Shown here one piece after another: positions 1 to 11,390 of a DNA stretch of 64,000 nucleotides (position 1 is its first letter; each line of letters begins with the position of its first letter). The notes below the pieces were generated by a model. The model was not told the DNA's origin and ran no database searches. It saw nothing but the letters and a program-made list of their open reading frames with translations. The DNA lies in NCBI RefSeq assembly GCF_024721995.1, contig NZ_JANQBC010000001.1:620001-684000 (forward strand). Reading direction: 5' to 3'. A program made the translations under genes and the position numbers. The DNA is from Paenibacillus radicibacter (GTDB taxonomy: Bacteria; Bacillota; Bacilli; Paenibacillales; NBRC-103111).

Positions 1-51
1 CTACCTATATAAAATTGATTATAGCATAGCTCATCCATGCAATAAATAAGG

Positions 52-81
52 GAAAACGCCACTCCTCGAAAGAAGTGACGT
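52..81 (-). terminator. Rho-independent terminator after the solute-binding protein gene
   Basis: On the minus strand an 11-bp stem containing G-U pairs (ACGTCACTTCT / AGGAGTGGCGT) closes a TTCG tetraloop and is followed by TTTT. It starts 17 bases past the stop codon of the solute-binding protein gene, so that gene appears not to be followed by transporter permease genes in the same transcript. Confidence 0.8.
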
Positions 82-98
82 CTTCTGATTAAACTAAC

Positions 99-1442
99 CT
101 ATTCATTCAAGTAAGTGGTAACACGGTTCTGAATCATTTTCGCAACTTCATCTACCGATTTCTGACCATTAAAGTATGCAGATGCTTCTTCAAAAAGAAT
201 GTTTACAATTTTACCATCCACTTTGGACACTGTACCTGCGTCGTTTACCATCGCTTTCAGCGAATCTAAATCTACTTGGGAGAGTGGTTTGGCAACCTTC
301 CCACCATTAAGCTGCATAGGATCTTTCGTAAGCGCATCTTGAATCGCATCAAATTGCGACTCAACGACACCTTTGTTCATCGCAAAGCCATTTAATTCTG
401 GCGAACTTTGCATCTCTTCAGAGAGTAAGAACTTCAAGAACTCCCAAGATTCCTTCTTCATTTTGGACTTAGAATTAATCCCCAGAATGCTTCTGGAGGA
501 GAATGTAATGCCCTTATCCCCTTCACCAACTTTAGGTTGACGATATACTTTACCTTCACCGCTGGATACACTTTGCGGATACAGGATCAAGCTGGATACA
601 GAACTTGCAGTCCAGTTCGTGAAGTACTGATCGCCCCAATGTGTATTCTTATCGGATGCTACTTTACTTTCGAACATCGCTTTAACTTGCTGCATCATTT
701 TCTTAAAGTTAGCTGTATCAAAGTCGGATTTATTGTTCGCCTCATCGACATATGTTTTATAGTCATTCTCCAGCAAGTCCAACAATAAGCCTGTAGGCTG
801 TACATTCGTCATCGCGAACTTATCTGGTGTGCCGTCACCGTTCTCATCCTTCATCATCTTAGTCGCAACTTCTTTAAACGTATCCCATGTCCAAGTTTTA
901 TCATCGAATTTCACACCCGAATCTTTAACTCCTGCTCCATCACCAAGCATCATGTTCAGCGTAAAGCCAGTCGGCATTCCGAATAAAGAACCATTCACCT
1001 TATAAGCGTCCATGATATTCGCATAGTAGTTATCAACTTGAAAAGAACTATCTTCCTTCATCATTGCTGACAAGTCTTCAAGCACTTTCTTCTCTACATA
1101 TTTATTTACTGGCAAGTTTTCCAAGGAAATTAAATCCGTCCCTTTACCCGATAGAACCTCTGTGTTTACTGTATTCAAATATTTCTCGAAAGCCGCTTGG
1201 TCCATTCCTTGACCGCCGCTTTCACCAGCCACATATTGCTTAATTTGAATGTCGATATCCGGGTGAAGCTGTTCATATTTTTGCTCCGCTAATTGTAAGA
1301 ACTTATCCGCTTGAAGTACTGCTACCGATATTACCTTCTTACCGTTAGAATTCCCATCTGCTTTGGAATCTCCACCGCTGCAAGCAGCTAAAGAGAATAC
1401 TAGTAATGCGCCACTCAGCGCAGTCATTGCCATTCGTTTCAT
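99..1442 (-). CDS. Extracellular solute-binding lipoprotein (sugar ABC transporter type)
   Basis: A 447-residue periplasmic-binding-protein-like lipoprotein of the carbohydrate ABC uptake family (SBP family 1). The chosen ATG follows AAAGGAG at 8 bases and gives a classic lipoprotein signal: positive N-terminus (MKRMAM), hydrophobic core, and lipobox LAAC with the lipidated Cys at residue 21, followed by a polar SGGDSK linker. The open frame extends 37 codons further upstream, but that part has no ribosome site and would bury the signal peptide. The body has the usual sugar-binder features, including the DENGDGTPDKFAM stretch. A terminator follows directly and the upstream genes are unrelated, so the substrate-binding protein is an orphan here. 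Ligand unknown; a sugar or oligosaccharide is inferred from family only. Confidence 0.9.
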   Translation of the reverse strand: MKRMAMTALSGALLVFSLAACSGGDSKADGNSNGKKVISVAVLQADKFLQLAEQKYEQLHPDIDIQIKQYVAGESGGQGMDQAAFEKYLNTVNTEVLSGKGTDLISLENLPVNKYVEKKVLEDLSAMMKEDSSFQVDNYYANIMDAYKVNGSLFGMPTGFTLNMMLGDGAGVKDSGVKFDDKTWTWDTFKEVATKMMKDENGDGTPDKFAMTNVQPTGLLLDLLENDYKTYVDEANNKSDFDTANFKKMMQQVKAMFESKVASDKNTHWGDQYFTNWTASSVSSLILYPQSVSSGEGKVYRQPKVGEGDKGITFSSRSILGINSKSKMKKESWEFLKFLLSEEMQSSPELNGFAMNKGVVESQFDAIQDALTKDPMQLNGGKVAKPLSQVDLDSLKAMVNDAGTVSKVDGKIVNILFEEASAYFNGQKSVDEVAKMIQNRVTTYLNE

Positions 1443-1553
1443 CTTTTGTACTCCTTTATATCCATATCTTTTTCTATATATCCCCATGTTACAACCATCC
1501 TGTGGACTCAATATGGTAAAAGTGTGGAATAAGTATGTAATTCCCTTTTCCAT

Positions 1554-1597
1554 TAAAAAAACGACCCCTAAGCGTCATCTCACGCTCAAGGATCGTT
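1554..1597 (-). terminator. Rho-independent terminator after the zinc-ribbon/58-aa pair
   Basis: On the minus strand a long near-perfect 16-bp stem (AACGATCCTTGAGCGT / ACGCTTAGGGGTCGTT) with a 6-base loop ends in a run of seven T. It starts 12 bases after the stop of the 58-codon gene, which supports that gene as the true end of the transcription unit. Confidence 0.9.
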
Positions 1598-1609
1598 CTT
1601 CCTACTTAT

Positions 1610-1786
1610 TTAACCGATAGACACGATCTTAACATGTTCCTCGGGTACATTTTCAATAACAACTATTTTGGCTAAAGCATGATGGTAGAACTCAACCGGA
1701 TTGCTTCCACCAACCTCTGTTAGATCTACCACTTTATCTACGAATTTATTATTGACCTTGACCTTATATGCAACTTGAAGATCCAA
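1610..1786 (-). CDS. Small hypothetical protein, TTG start, coupled to the zinc-ribbon gene
   Basis: A 58-codon frame starting with TTG, preceded at 8 bases by AAAGGAG, which itself overlaps the stop codon of the upstream zinc-ribbon gene. That arrangement indicates translational coupling. The product begins LDLQVAYKVK and ends KIVSIG; it looks like a short mixed alpha/beta domain (V-Y-K-V-K-V strand, central helix around FYHHALAK, then IVVIENV strand). No Cys and no membrane segment. A strong terminator lies just downstream. I do not recognise the family. Its tight pairing suggests it works with, or is co-regulated with, the zinc-ribbon protein; this is inference. Confidence 0.65.
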   Translation of the reverse strand: MDLQVAYKVKVNNKFVDKVVDLTEVGGSNPVEFYHHALAKIVVIENVPEEHVKIVSIG

Positions 1787-1800
1787 TCGGTATCGCTCCT

Positions 1801-2019
1801 TTATTCCGCGGGAGAACTTTGCTGCGTTTGTTTCTCTTTAACTTTTTTATCAATATAGTCGTTCGCTTTTTTATCCAAGTATTTCTCACCACAATTGTTG
1901 CACTTGGTCAACTTTAAATTATCAATAACCATTAAAGAACCGTCCACTTTAATCTCTACAGTCTCAACAACACTTAACAGCTGCTGACCTCCACATGTTA
2001 TGCATCTTGTTATCAGCAT
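1801..2019 (-). CDS. YgiT-type zinc-ribbon protein
   Basis: A 72-residue protein with two CxxC knuckles (CITCGG near residue 8 and CNNCGE near residue 41), the arrangement of YgiT/MqsA-N-like zinc-finger proteins. Between them lies a V-E-I-K-V-D-G strand pair, and the C-terminus is a charged helix (KANDYIDKKVKEKQ). There is no room for the C-terminal helix-turn-helix that full MqsA antitoxins carry, so DNA binding is not shown. It is the first gene of a two-gene unit with the 58-aa gene. Family assignment rests on the Cys pattern; the cellular role is unknown. Confidence 0.7.
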   Translation of the reverse strand: MLITRCITCGGQQLLSVVETVEIKVDGSLMVIDNLKLTKCNNCGEKYLDKKANDYIDKKVKEKQTQQSSPAE

Positions 2020-2207
2020 TCTCTAACACTCCTTCTTATAACACTTCTTTCTATTATATCAGAAATGACCATTTTCATCACACTCGTCCATCCACCTTGA
2101 ACCATTTTCTAAAAATAATCCTTTCAACTAGCCACTTCCTGCGATCTTCTGAATAAGATGTAATGTAAGTTTCTTTACCTAAATCTTCTTAGATGGAGGT
2201 GTTATAC

Positions 2208-2525
2208 ATGAAGGTAAGAAATACGCTCGTTGCACTGATCGGCTTATGGTTCATCGCTGCTCCATGGATACTTGGATTTACGGATGATTCGAATGTAGTC
2301 CTTACAAGTGTAATCGTAGGGGTCCTTCAATTCGCAGCTTCCGCACTTGCTTATGGCAAATCCGGATGGGGTACATGGCAGAACTGGATCTCGCTCCTAA
2401 CAGGGGTATGGTTTATCGTGTTGCCATCGCTATTCACGCTCTCATCCGACGTAACGTTGACCAGCATTATTCTTGGCGCTGTAACTGTTCTTCTTAACCT
2501 CTGGAACTTGGCTAGTTCCGAGTAA
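2208..2525 (+). CDS. SPW-repeat membrane protein
   Basis: A 105-residue protein with four predicted membrane helices in two similar halves. Each half opens with an aligned motif, GLWFIAAPWILGF near residue 12 and GVWFIVLPSLFTLS near residue 67, the hallmark of the SPW repeat family of small membrane proteins. The ATG at this start follows GGAGG at 8 bases; an upstream in-frame ATG overlaps that ribosome site and is unlikely. No function is established for the family that I can state. It is a single gene, with a terminator hairpin downstream. Confidence 0.8.
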   Translation: MKVRNTLVALIGLWFIAAPWILGFTDDSNVVLTSVIVGVLQFAASALAYGKSGWGTWQNWISLLTGVWFIVLPSLFTLSSDVTLTSIILGAVTVLLNLWNLASSE

Positions 2526-2550
2526 TACACATACTTGCATGCTAGCATAT

Positions 2551-2585
2551 GACAAAGACCCCAGAGCGTAATCTGGGGTCTTTGT
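2551..2585. terminator. Bidirectional hairpin between convergent genes
   Basis: A perfect 14-bp stem (ACAAAGACCCCAGA / TCTGGGGTCTTTGT) with a 6-base loop sits between the convergent SPW-repeat gene and the metallophosphatase gene. The T-rich flank is weak on both strands, so it may end both transcripts. Confidence 0.75.
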
Positions 2586-2600
2586 TGTTGTGTATTAGAA

Positions 2601-3326
2601 TTAATTCGTTCTACGTTTCACCGCATATGTCTGGAGCTTAGCATCAATAATTTCAAGACAGTTTAACTGACGCCCGAAGCAGCACCCTCCGTCCACTCCA
2701 ATTATTCCATCACCATACCACACATCATTGGAGTCATGGAAGTTTTTCGTTGGCGTATGCCCGAATACAACTGTCTTGTCCACCTTCGTTGGATACTTAT
2801 AAAAAGGATCACGAATCCAAATAAAATCACGTTCGGATTGATTTTTCCAGTTAAGTCCATATTCGGGGTTAAGCCCTGCATGGACAAAAATAAACGCATC
2901 ATTTTCATAATAAAAAGGTAACGTTCTTAGAAAATCAATATGTGTCTGGTAGTTCGCGAGCATATAATCCTTACCTTCACAATAACGATCGAATTCGTAT
3001 CTCATGACAGGATCGAACCAATCTGAGCCGCAGTAGCTCTCAATCGTTGTAATCCCTCCATTGCGAAGGAATGACGCATCGTTGATATTATCGAGTGCGT
3101 TTAGCAACATCTGATCATGGTTACCGCGGAGACATTTCACATCGCCTTCAAGGCATAAAGTCATGACATATTCCACAACTTCCTTGCTCATGAATCCGCG
3201 GTCACAATAATCACCTAATAAGATTAGCTCATCTTCAATCGGTCTGTATTCTACTGACTCTAATAATTCTTTAAATTCTTCATAACAACCATGAATGTCT
3301 GAAATGACTAACGTTCTTCTCCCCAT
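2601..3326 (-). CDS. PPP-type metallophosphoesterase (Ser/Thr phosphatase or Ap4A hydrolase-like)
   Basis: A 241-residue calcineurin-type phosphoesterase. The metal-binding signatures of the PPP family are all present: D-I-H-G at residues 10-13, GDYCDRG at 38-44, and GNHD at 68-71, with later His in HAGLNPEY and GHTP. These make a dinuclear metal site that hydrolyses phosphoesters. Bacterial members include protein phosphatases and bis(5'-nucleosyl)-tetraphosphatases (PrpE, ApaH); the sequence alone does not tell which. The start chosen has GAGG at 9 bases; an ATG two codons upstream lies only 3 bases from that site. Single gene. Confidence 0.85.
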   Translation of the reverse strand: MGRRTLVISDIHGCYEEFKELLESVEYRPIEDELILLGDYCDRGFMSKEVVEYVMTLCLEGDVKCLRGNHDQMLLNALDNINDASFLRNGGITTIESYCGSDWFDPVMRYEFDRYCEGKDYMLANYQTHIDFLRTLPFYYENDAFIFVHAGLNPEYGLNWKNQSERDFIWIRDPFYKYPTKVDKTVVFGHTPTKNFHDSNDVWYGDGIIGVDGGCCFGRQLNCLEIIDAKLQTYAVKRRTN

Positions 3327-3415
3327 AAACATGTACCTCGCAATATTTGTAATTATCGCACAATCAGATATACATGTTTATCATACTCCAGAAAATGATT
3401 TTGACAATCCCCTCT

Positions 3416-6589
<3,174 letters not shown>

Positions 6590-6653
6590 CTATGCATAAC
6601 TAATTGTACGTAGGTGACCTCCACATCGTATGGTCGATAGTCTATTTTCCACA

Positions 6654-6680
6654 TAAAAAAACAACTCCCCACGGAGTTGC
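6654..6680 (-). terminator. Rho-independent terminator of the chromate transporter operon
   Basis: Minus-strand stem CAACTCC / GGAGTTG with a 4-base loop followed by seven T, 20 bases after the stop of the second chromate transporter gene. It separates that operon from the collagen gene downstream. Confidence 0.9.
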
Positions 6681-6699
6681 CAATTGTCCACCACCTATA

Positions 6700-7236
6700 T
6701 CAACTAAAAAAAGCTATTCCTAAAAGTCCTGAAATCACAATCACAGGCAGTGGATGCATCCGATAACGTAATATCCCCACAACAGCCAATATCAAAATGA
6801 TAGCACTTCCCAAATTATGCCAAGTCAACAATTCCGCCTGCCTATTTGCCATTCCAAAATGAATCGCCGCATATATAATAAGTCCCGTCACAACAGGTTT
6901 TAATCCATAGAACGTCGCTTTCACCCATTGCTTATGATGAATTTTATAGAAGAACGCAGCCATTACAATGATCAAGAGCAACGATGGCAGAACCATGCCG
7001 AGTGTGGAACTAATCGCGCCTAGAACACCAGCCGTCTCATACCCAACTAACGTCGCACTGTTCGTCGCAATCGGACCCGGCGCCATCCCTGCTAATCCAA
7101 CAATTTCTGTATACCTCTCCATCGACATCCACGAATTGACTTCAACTTCATGTTGAATCACTGAGAGCATGGCATAACCACCGCCGAAGGACAACATTCC
7201 AATTTTAAAAAAAGTCGTGAATAACCCAAACACCAT
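6700..7236 (-). CDS. Chromate transporter family protein, half-size subunit 2
   Basis: A 178-residue half-length CHR-family membrane protein with the family motif SFGGGYAM near residue 16, an APGP turn (GLAGMAPGPIATN), and hydrophobic helices to the C-terminus. CHR transporters move chromate or sulfate-like oxyanions across the membrane; short-chain members act as pairs encoded by adjacent genes. The start ATG lies 9 bases from AAGGAG; a GTG two codons upstream is too close to it. It follows its partner by 17 bases in the same operon. Substrate is inferred from family only. Confidence 0.88.
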   Translation of the reverse strand: MVFGLFTTFFKIGMLSFGGGYAMLSVIQHEVEVNSWMSMERYTEIVGLAGMAPGPIATNSATLVGYETAGVLGAISSTLGMVLPSLLLIIVMAAFFYKIHHKQWVKATFYGLKPVVTGLIIYAAIHFGMANRQAELLTWHNLGSAIILILAVVGILRYRMHPLPVIVISGLLGIAFFS

Positions 7237-7253
7237 TGTCACTCACTCCTTCT

Positions 7254-7907
7254 CTATATCCCATCCGCTATAAAATAATCTGCGTATTTATATGGCGATT
7301 TCGCTGCTTCTTCTTCACTACGCTTCTTCTCAAACTGTACCTGCATACCAAATCTGACCTTTAACAAAATAAACACATTCCCAATAATACCGCCAATTAC
7401 AATCACGAGCAGCGGGTGAATATTGAACAACAACAAGATCGCAACAGTTGCTATGGCTGTCACCATCGTCGTTTTATCGAGCACAGCAGATTTCCACATC
7501 CGAAGAGCTGCTACAAGAATTAACGCAATAATCGCTAATTGAATACCTTGAAACGCTGCATCTAACTTCGGGTTGTTTGCAAATTGCATATATACCAAGC
7601 TTAATAGAAACACAATGATAAACGTAGGGAGTGTAATCCCTAAGACAGCTGCAACAGCACCTTTAATTCCTGCAACACGATAACCCACGAATGCCGATAA
7701 GTTAACTCCTATTCCACCAGGTGCAGACCCTGCAAGTGATAAGGCTTCCCCCATCTCCTCTTCAGAAAACCAAGCCTTCTTTTCAACCACTTCTTTTTCA
7801 ATTACTGGGATCATCGCGTATCCACCGCCAAAGGTAACAGGACCAATTCTCAAAAAACTCCAGAAGATCTCTCCAAGCTCTCGAAATTGACTTCCGAACG
7901 TCTTCAT
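7254..7907 (-). CDS. Chromate transporter family protein, half-size subunit 1
   Basis: A 217-residue half-length CHR-family protein: TFGGGYAMI motif near residue 25, the paired LAGSAPGGIGVN turn, then about five hydrophobic segments and a hydrophilic C-terminal tail (FEKKRSEEEAAKSPYKYAD). It is the first gene of a two-gene short-chain chromate transporter like B. subtilis ywrB-ywrA. The ATG follows GGAGGGG. The two halves share the N-terminal motif, as expected for an antiparallel heterodimer formed after gene duplication (family knowledge). Confidence 0.88.
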   Translation of the reverse strand: MKTFGSQFRELGEIFWSFLRIGPVTFGGGYAMIPVIEKEVVEKKAWFSEEEMGEALSLAGSAPGGIGVNLSAFVGYRVAGIKGAVAAVLGITLPTFIIVFLLSLVYMQFANNPKLDAAFQGIQLAIIALILVAALRMWKSAVLDKTTMVTAIATVAILLLFNIHPLLVIVIGGIIGNVFILLKVRFGMQVQFEKKRSEEEAAKSPYKYADYFIADGI

Positions 7908-8126
7908 TCAATCCCCTCCACCCTTTGTCCTTCATACCTTTATTATACAAGACTTTATTTCATTTTTAAATCATCCTCTAGAACATTGCGATATAGAGCT
8001 GTTAATTATGTTTCATACAACCTATTTTTATTTAAAAACACACTATAAAATCACATTTCTCTGCAAACTCATAAGAATACTCCGAATTGTTTAATTCATA
8101 ATGACATTTACTTTCCATTTTCCAAT

Positions 8127-8151
8127 AAAAAAACAGCTCCAAAGAGCTGTT
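8127..8151 (-). terminator. Rho-independent terminator of the glycogen operon
   Basis: Minus-strand perfect 8-bp stem AACAGCTC / GAGCTGTT with a 4-base loop running into seven T, 11 bases after the stop of the oligo-1,6-glucosidase gene. The 250 bases from here to the chromate transporter start are AT-rich and hold no gene; they presumably carry that operon's promoter. Confidence 0.92.
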
Positions 8152-8161
8152 AATGTACAAC

Positions 8162-9904
8162 TTATCCAACAACCTGATAAATATTCGCCTCATATGGACG
8201 TAATCGAATGCTGCTTACGCTTTCGTCACATCCTTCGACACCTATCCCATTATCCAATGATTTATAGTTACTAAGAATCAAATGTACCTTGTCAATCCCG
8301 TAGTCATTCCACCTGAACTCAGGTTCACCACCAAAGAAATTACAGACAACAATCCACTTCTCATCCCCTAATGTACGCGTGTAAGCATAAATCTGATCAT
8401 GACCATCTGCAATCATATCGTACCGCCCGTACACCATCACCTCATGTTTCTTGCGTAGCGTAATCAACTGCTTGTAATGGTGAAAAATAGAGTCCGTATC
8501 ACGAAGTGCCGCCTCAGCGTTAATATCCTTAAAGTTTGGATTCACTCCAAGCCAAGGGGTTCCCGATGTAAATCCACCATGTGGCGAATCGTCCCATTGC
8601 ATCGGTGTTCGGGCATTATCTCGCCCCTTGAGATAGATAGATTCCATCACATCCTCATGTCGATAGCCCCGCTCTAGTACGCGAATTCGATACATGTTGT
8701 GCGTTTCAATATCCTTGTAGTCATTAAGATCAGCGAATCTGACATTCGTCATGCCAATCTCTTCTCCTTGATAAATATACGGAGTCCCTTGCTGACCGTG
8801 AAGGAAAGTTGCTAACATTTTCGCTGATTGCATACGATATTCCCCATCATTTCCGAACCGTGATACCATTCGAGGTTGATCATGATTGTTCAGGTACAAG
8901 GAGTTCCAGGCGCGCCCTTCAAGTCCCTTCTGCCACTTCGTCATGACAGCTTTCAGATCGTGTAAGTTCCACGGCTTCACATCCCATTTATCTCCCCAAC
9001 TGTCCAGACCCATATGCTCGAATTGAAAAATCATATTAAGCTCAGATCCATCACACGCTGCATAACGACACGCTTCTTCAATATCAGCCCCCGGTGTCTC
9101 TCCAACGGTCATACAATCGTACTTGGACAACACTTCACGGTTCATCTCCTGCAAAAATTCATGCACACGCGGACCATTCATGAAATATTGTCCGCCCCAT
9201 GCATAACGATCACTGCTTGGCGAACTAGGCAGTGCCTGATCTTTGGAAATCAGATTAATGACATCCATTCGGAAACCATCAATGCCTAAGTCCAGCCACC
9301 ACATCATCATCTTATAAATATTAGCGCGCACAAGCTCGTTATCCCAATTGAGGTCAGGCTGCTTCTGCGAGAATAAATGCAAATAATATTGACCCGTCGC
9401 TTCATCTAGTTTCCAAGCTGAACCGCTAAACAAAGAGATCCAGTTATTCGGCTCTTGCCCGTCAATTCCAGAACGCCAAATGTAATAATCCCGATATTGA
9501 TTATCTGCCGATTTTCGCGATTCCACGAACCAATGGTGCTCATCCGAAGTGTGATTCACCACCAAATCCATAATGAGCTTCATCCCACGTGACTTTAGAC
9601 CACTAAGGAGCATTTTCCAATCATCCAAAGTTCCGAACTCATCCATTATGGCTTGATAATCGCTTATGTCATACCCATTATCATCATTAGGCGATGCATA
9701 TACAGGTGACAACCACACGACATCTACCCCAAGCTGCTGCAAGTAATCTAACTTACTGATAATACCCTGTATATCGCCAATTCCATCCCCATTGCTATCC
9801 ATAAAGCTCCGAGGGTAGATCTGATACACAACACTTTCTTTCCACCATTGTCGATCTACAATCGGAGAGGGAAGTTCCCGCTCCGACTGAGTCAAGGCAG
9901 TCAT
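8162..9904 (-). CDS. malL: Oligo-1,6-glucosidase / alpha-glucosidase (GH13)
   Basis: A 580-residue GH13 enzyme of the oligo-1,6-glucosidase subfamily. The (beta/alpha)8 landmarks are visible: YQIYPRSFMDSNGDGIGD near 28-44, DLVVNH near 113, nucleophile Asp214 in GFRMDV, acid/base Glu269 in TVGET, and Asp342 in NNHDQP. Val215 right after the nucleophile is the residue linked in this family to alpha-1,6 specificity. It hydrolyses non-reducing alpha-glucosidic bonds of isomalto-oligosaccharides in the cytoplasm (no signal peptide). Last gene of the glycogen operon, 18 bases after glgA, with a weak ribosome site that suggests coupling. Its place suggests it trims branch-derived oligosaccharides; trehalose-6-phosphate hydrolase is a less likely alternative. 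Confidence 0.88.
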   Translation of the reverse strand: MTALTQSERELPSPIVDRQWWKESVVYQIYPRSFMDSNGDGIGDIQGIISKLDYLQQLGVDVVWLSPVYASPNDDNGYDISDYQAIMDEFGTLDDWKMLLSGLKSRGMKLIMDLVVNHTSDEHHWFVESRKSADNQYRDYYIWRSGIDGQEPNNWISLFSGSAWKLDEATGQYYLHLFSQKQPDLNWDNELVRANIYKMMMWWLDLGIDGFRMDVINLISKDQALPSSPSSDRYAWGGQYFMNGPRVHEFLQEMNREVLSKYDCMTVGETPGADIEEACRYAACDGSELNMIFQFEHMGLDSWGDKWDVKPWNLHDLKAVMTKWQKGLEGRAWNSLYLNNHDQPRMVSRFGNDGEYRMQSAKMLATFLHGQQGTPYIYQGEEIGMTNVRFADLNDYKDIETHNMYRIRVLERGYRHEDVMESIYLKGRDNARTPMQWDDSPHGGFTSGTPWLGVNPNFKDINAEAALRDTDSIFHHYKQLITLRKKHEVMVYGRYDMIADGHDQIYAYTRTLGDEKWIVVCNFFGGEPEFRWNDYGIDKVHLILSNYKSLDNGIGVEGCDESVSSIRLRPYEANIYQVVG

Positions 9905-9922
9905 GGCCGTCTGCCGGTGCTT

Positions 9923-11371
9923 TCAAACAGCGACTGCCGCTTGTTTGTGTAATTGCTCGTATAGATCCATATATTTAAGTGCGGATTTGCGCCACGAATA
10001 GTCGTTTTTCTTCATGTTTACGAGCATGTTCCCCCATGCTTGATGATCATATTGATACATATCGATAGCTCGATTGATCGTGTACAGCATGTCATGGGCA
10101 TTATAGTTCGCAAACGTAAACCCTGTCCCTTCACCAGTAAACTCGTTATAAGGTTGAACCGTATCCTGCAGCCCACCTGTCTCACGAACAATTGGCACGG
10201 AGCGATATCGCATTGCAATTAACTGCCCGATTCCACAAGGTTCGAACAAGGACGGCATCAAGAACAGATCCGAAGCTGCATAGGCTTGACGTGCGAGCGC
10301 ATCATCAAACACCAATTGGGCAGCAATCTTATCTGGATACTGCTCACTTGCATGGCGAAACATTCGCTCGTATGGCTCATCCCCGGTTCCAACTACTACC
10401 CACTGCGCACCCAGTTGCATCAGTTCTGGTAGCACATGCGCAATGAGATCTAATCCTTTTTGCTGAACCATGCGTGTCACAAGGGCAATCACAGGTACAT
10501 CATCGCTTTGCGGCAAGCCAAGACGCTCTTGCAACACAAGCTTATTCTGCCGTTTCTTCGACAATGCATCTCGATACCGCATGAACAAATGGGGATCTTG
10601 CATCGGATCATACAGATCGTAATCAATACCATTTACGATACCACTGAGGTCATGACTGCGATACCGTAACAAGGAATCCATTTGCTCACCGTAGAATGGA
10701 GTCTGGATCTCTTGCGCATACGACTTACTCACCGTCGTAATTTTATCCGCATATAAGAGTCCGCCTTTCAAGAAACTGCCTCCACCATCCATTTCAAGCT
10801 GTAAACCATTAAAGAAATCGAATCCTAGACCAAAGACATCCATCATGATGTCCTTGCTAAACGTTCCTTGATATTTTAAATTATGTACGGTAATCACAGT
10901 TTGAATGCCTTGATAGGCAGGCTCATGTGCATATTGTGTCTTAAGTAAAACCGGTATCATCGCAGCTTGCCAATCATGGACATGAATCACGTCTGGATCG
11001 AAATCTATTCTTGGAATTGCTTCAATGACCGCCCGATTAAAGAAGGCAAATCGCTCCGCATCGTCTTCATATCCATACAAACCTGAACGTAAGAAGTATT
11101 GTTCATTATCGACCAAATAATAGATCACTTCGTCTTTATGTACTTCCCAGATGCCACAATACTGGCTGCGCCACCCAACTTGAACGGTAAACTCTGCAAT
11201 TTTTCTTGCTTCTTTCAGCAATACACGAGGAATGTTCTCATATAAAGGCATAATAACGCGTACATCGGCTCCTTGCTTGTGCAAAGCTTGAGGAAGTGAT
11301 CCGAGCACATCCCCAAGTCCTCCTGTTTTGGCAAAAGGTACAACTTCAGACGCAGCATGCAGTATGTTCAT
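9923..11371 (-). CDS. glgA: Glycogen synthase (ADP-glucose type, GT5)
   Basis: A 482-residue GT5 glucosyltransferase that adds glucose from ADP-glucose to the non-reducing end of alpha-1,4-glucan. The ADP-glucose-binding K-x-G-G-L motif is at residues 15-19 (AKTGGLGDV); the C-terminal Rossmann half has TRMVQQKG and the EPCGIGQL nucleotide-binding motif. Length is normal for the family. Fourth gene of the glg operon, after glgD (20-base gap), with ribosome site GGGAG before the ATG. Confidence 0.96.
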   Translation of the reverse strand: MNILHAASEVVPFAKTGGLGDVLGSLPQALHKQGADVRVIMPLYENIPRVLLKEARKIAEFTVQVGWRSQYCGIWEVHKDEVIYYLVDNEQYFLRSGLYGYEDDAERFAFFNRAVIEAIPRIDFDPDVIHVHDWQAAMIPVLLKTQYAHEPAYQGIQTVITVHNLKYQGTFSKDIMMDVFGLGFDFFNGLQLEMDGGGSFLKGGLLYADKITTVSKSYAQEIQTPFYGEQMDSLLRYRSHDLSGIVNGIDYDLYDPMQDPHLFMRYRDALSKKRQNKLVLQERLGLPQSDDVPVIALVTRMVQQKGLDLIAHVLPELMQLGAQWVVVGTGDEPYERMFRHASEQYPDKIAAQLVFDDALARQAYAASDLFLMPSLFEPCGIGQLIAMRYRSVPIVRETGGLQDTVQPYNEFTGEGTGFTFANYNAHDMLYTINRAIDMYQYDHQAWGNMLVNMKKNDYSWRKSALKYMDLYEQLHKQAAVAV

Positions 11372-11390
11372 CTCTCTCTCCCACCTTCGA

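Noticed and set aside
1443-1553. 37-codon N-terminal extension of the solute-binding protein
   Set aside because: No ribosome site and it would bury a perfect lipoprotein signal peptide that has its own AAAGGAG.
6624-6632. Minus-strand CATACGATG as a sigma-K -10 element for the collagen gene
   Set aside because: It resembles CATANNNTA but no AC-type -35 lies at the right distance, so support is too weak.
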